64,000 nt of DNA from Mycobacterium sp. IDR2000157661. GTDB lineage: Bacteria > Actinomycetota > Actinomycetes > Mycobacteriales > Mycobacteriaceae. Made by a program: the position numbers and the translations under genes. Positions 63,283 to 64,000 of this stretch are shown piece after piece. The stretch covers positions 2,232,001 through 2,296,000 of the forward strand of contig NZ_CP081006.1 in assembly GCF_022317005.1 (NCBI RefSeq), given 5' to 3'. The notes below the pieces were generated by a model. It was not told the origin of the DNA. It saw nothing but the letters and a program-made list of their open reading frames with translations, and ran no database searches. Numbering within the stretch: the stretch's first letter is position 1; every line of letters starts with the position of its first letter.

Positions 63283-64000
63283 ATGGCAGTGCTGGCCAAC
63301 CGCGAGAGTCAGTTGCTCATCGACGGCAAGCTCGTCGCAGGCAGCGGGGGCTCGTTTGAGACCGTCAACCCGGCGACCGAGGAGGTGCTCGGCGTCGCCG
63401 CCGACGCGACCACCGACGACATGGGCCGCGCCATCGAGGCGGCCCGCCGCGCGTTCGACGACACACACTGGTCGACCGACACCGAGCTGCGGGTGCGCTG
63501 CATCCGCCAGCTGCAGCAGGTGCTGCGCGACAACTTGGAAGAGTTGCGGGACCTGACGATTTCCGAAGTCGGTGCGCCGCGGATGCTGACCTCGGCGGCC
63601 CAGCTCGAGGGGCCGGTCGAGGACCTGAGCTTCTGCGCCGACACCGCCGAGTCGTACCAGTGGGTCACCGATCTCGGCATCGCCTCGCCCATGGGAATAA
63701 AGACCGAACGCAGGATCGCCCGCGAGGCCGTCGGCGTCGTGGGCGCCATCACCCCGTGGAACTTTCCGCACCAGATCAACTTGGCCAAGCTCGGGCCTGC
63801 GCTGGCGGCGGGCAACACCGTCGTGCTCAAGCCTGCCCCGGACACGCCGTGGTGTGCAGCGGCGATCGGCGAGCTGATCGCCGAGCACACCGACATCCCG
63901 CCCGGCGTGGTCAACATCGTGACCTCGAGTGACCACGGCGTCGGCGCGCTGCTGTCCAAAGACCCTCGGGTGGACATGGTTTCGTTCACCGGATCGACGG
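63283..64000 (+). CDS. aldA: Aldehyde dehydrogenase AldA (partial, runs off the window)
   Basis: The first 239 residues of an NAD(P)-dependent aldehyde dehydrogenase are present. The start MAVLANRESQLLIDGKLVAG, the TPWNFPHQINLAKLGPALAAGN cofactor strand and VLKPAPDTP are visible. The frame stays open to the window end at SFTGST; the catalytic Cys is beyond it. It occupies the Rv0768 position, divergent from the TetR gene. It probably converts aldehydes from AdhB to acids. GGAG lies five bases before the ATG. Confidence 0.9.
   Translation, partial: MAVLANRESQLLIDGKLVAGSGGSFETVNPATEEVLGVAADATTDDMGRAIEAARRAFDDTHWSTDTELRVRCIRQLQQVLRDNLEELRDLTISEVGAPRMLTSAAQLEGPVEDLSFCADTAESYQWVTDLGIASPMGIKTERRIAREAVGVVGAITPWNFPHQINLAKLGPALAAGNTVVLKPAPDTPWCAAAIGELIAEHTDIPPGVVNIVTSSDHGVGALLSKDPRVDMVSFTGST

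Overview
This window is a piece of a mycobacterial chromosome, most likely an environmental or fast-growing Mycolicibacterium-type species. The evidence is high G+C, mycobacterial families throughout (Mce4, GlfT2-like enzymes, WS/DGAT, cutinase, DUF5313), and gene order matching two Mycobacterium tuberculosis loci that I recognise from memory: Rv3489-Rv3506 (steroid uptake, mce4) and Rv0760c-Rv0768 (adhB-cyp51-cyp123-aldA). There is no ribosomal RNA, CRISPR array or transposase gene. One tRNA-Thr (TGT) is present.

Layout. 0-4.1 kb: a lipoprotein fragment, then fadE26-fadE27-fadD17 on the minus strand (sterol side-chain beta-oxidation). 4.2-16.2 kb: fdxD, hsd4A, yrbE4A/B, mce4A-F and mam4A/B on the plus strand, the cholesterol import operon. 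Palindromes matching the KstR consensus lie in the divergent fadE26/fdxD region and upstream of yrbE4A. 16.2-20.7 kb: otsA with a small partner gene, two paralogous secreted proteins, an enoyl-CoA hydratase-like gene, and an SDR with its own KstR-type box. 20.7-26.3 kb: a molybdenum hydroxylase set (coxS, coxM, coxG, coxL and xdhC-like). 26.4-37.8 kb: mixed metabolism and envelope genes (alpha/beta hydrolase with WS/DGAT, VanX-like dipeptidase, MFS transporter, TreS-like GH13 with an LLM flavoenzyme, MDR reductase, cutinase, PepSY protein).

37.9-45.0 kb looks like an accessory surface module with visibly lower G+C. It holds a secreted beta-helix protein behind a long structured leader, an SGNH hydrolase, and two tandem GlfT2-like glycosyltransferases. 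45-52.8 kb is mixed: DUF5313 and OhrR-like MarR, ZIP transporter, tRNA-Thr, HNH nuclease, a protein made of 13 in-register decapeptides, LuxR regulator, P450, NTF2-like and HIT genes. 52.8-55.8 kb is a decayed DUF222/HNH (13E12-type) gene split by a roughly 2-kb insert. The insert is flanked by 9-bp direct repeats and carries a hydrolase-cyclase fusion and an NTF2-like gene. 55.8-64 kb is an SDR followed by the cyp51 operon, a TetR regulator, and aldA, which runs off the end.

How it fits together: the left third is sterol handling (Mce4 import with MceG-type energising expected elsewhere, Hsd4A, FadD17 and FadE26/27 for the side chain) under KstR-type control. The right end (CYP51, ferredoxin, CYP123, AdhB, AldA, SDRs) is a second lipid or sterol redox operon with its own TetR-type operators. 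The most unusual items are the split HNH gene with its cargo, the GlfT2-like pair, the decapeptide protein, the operon-junction repeat, and the structured leader at 39.8-40.1 kb.
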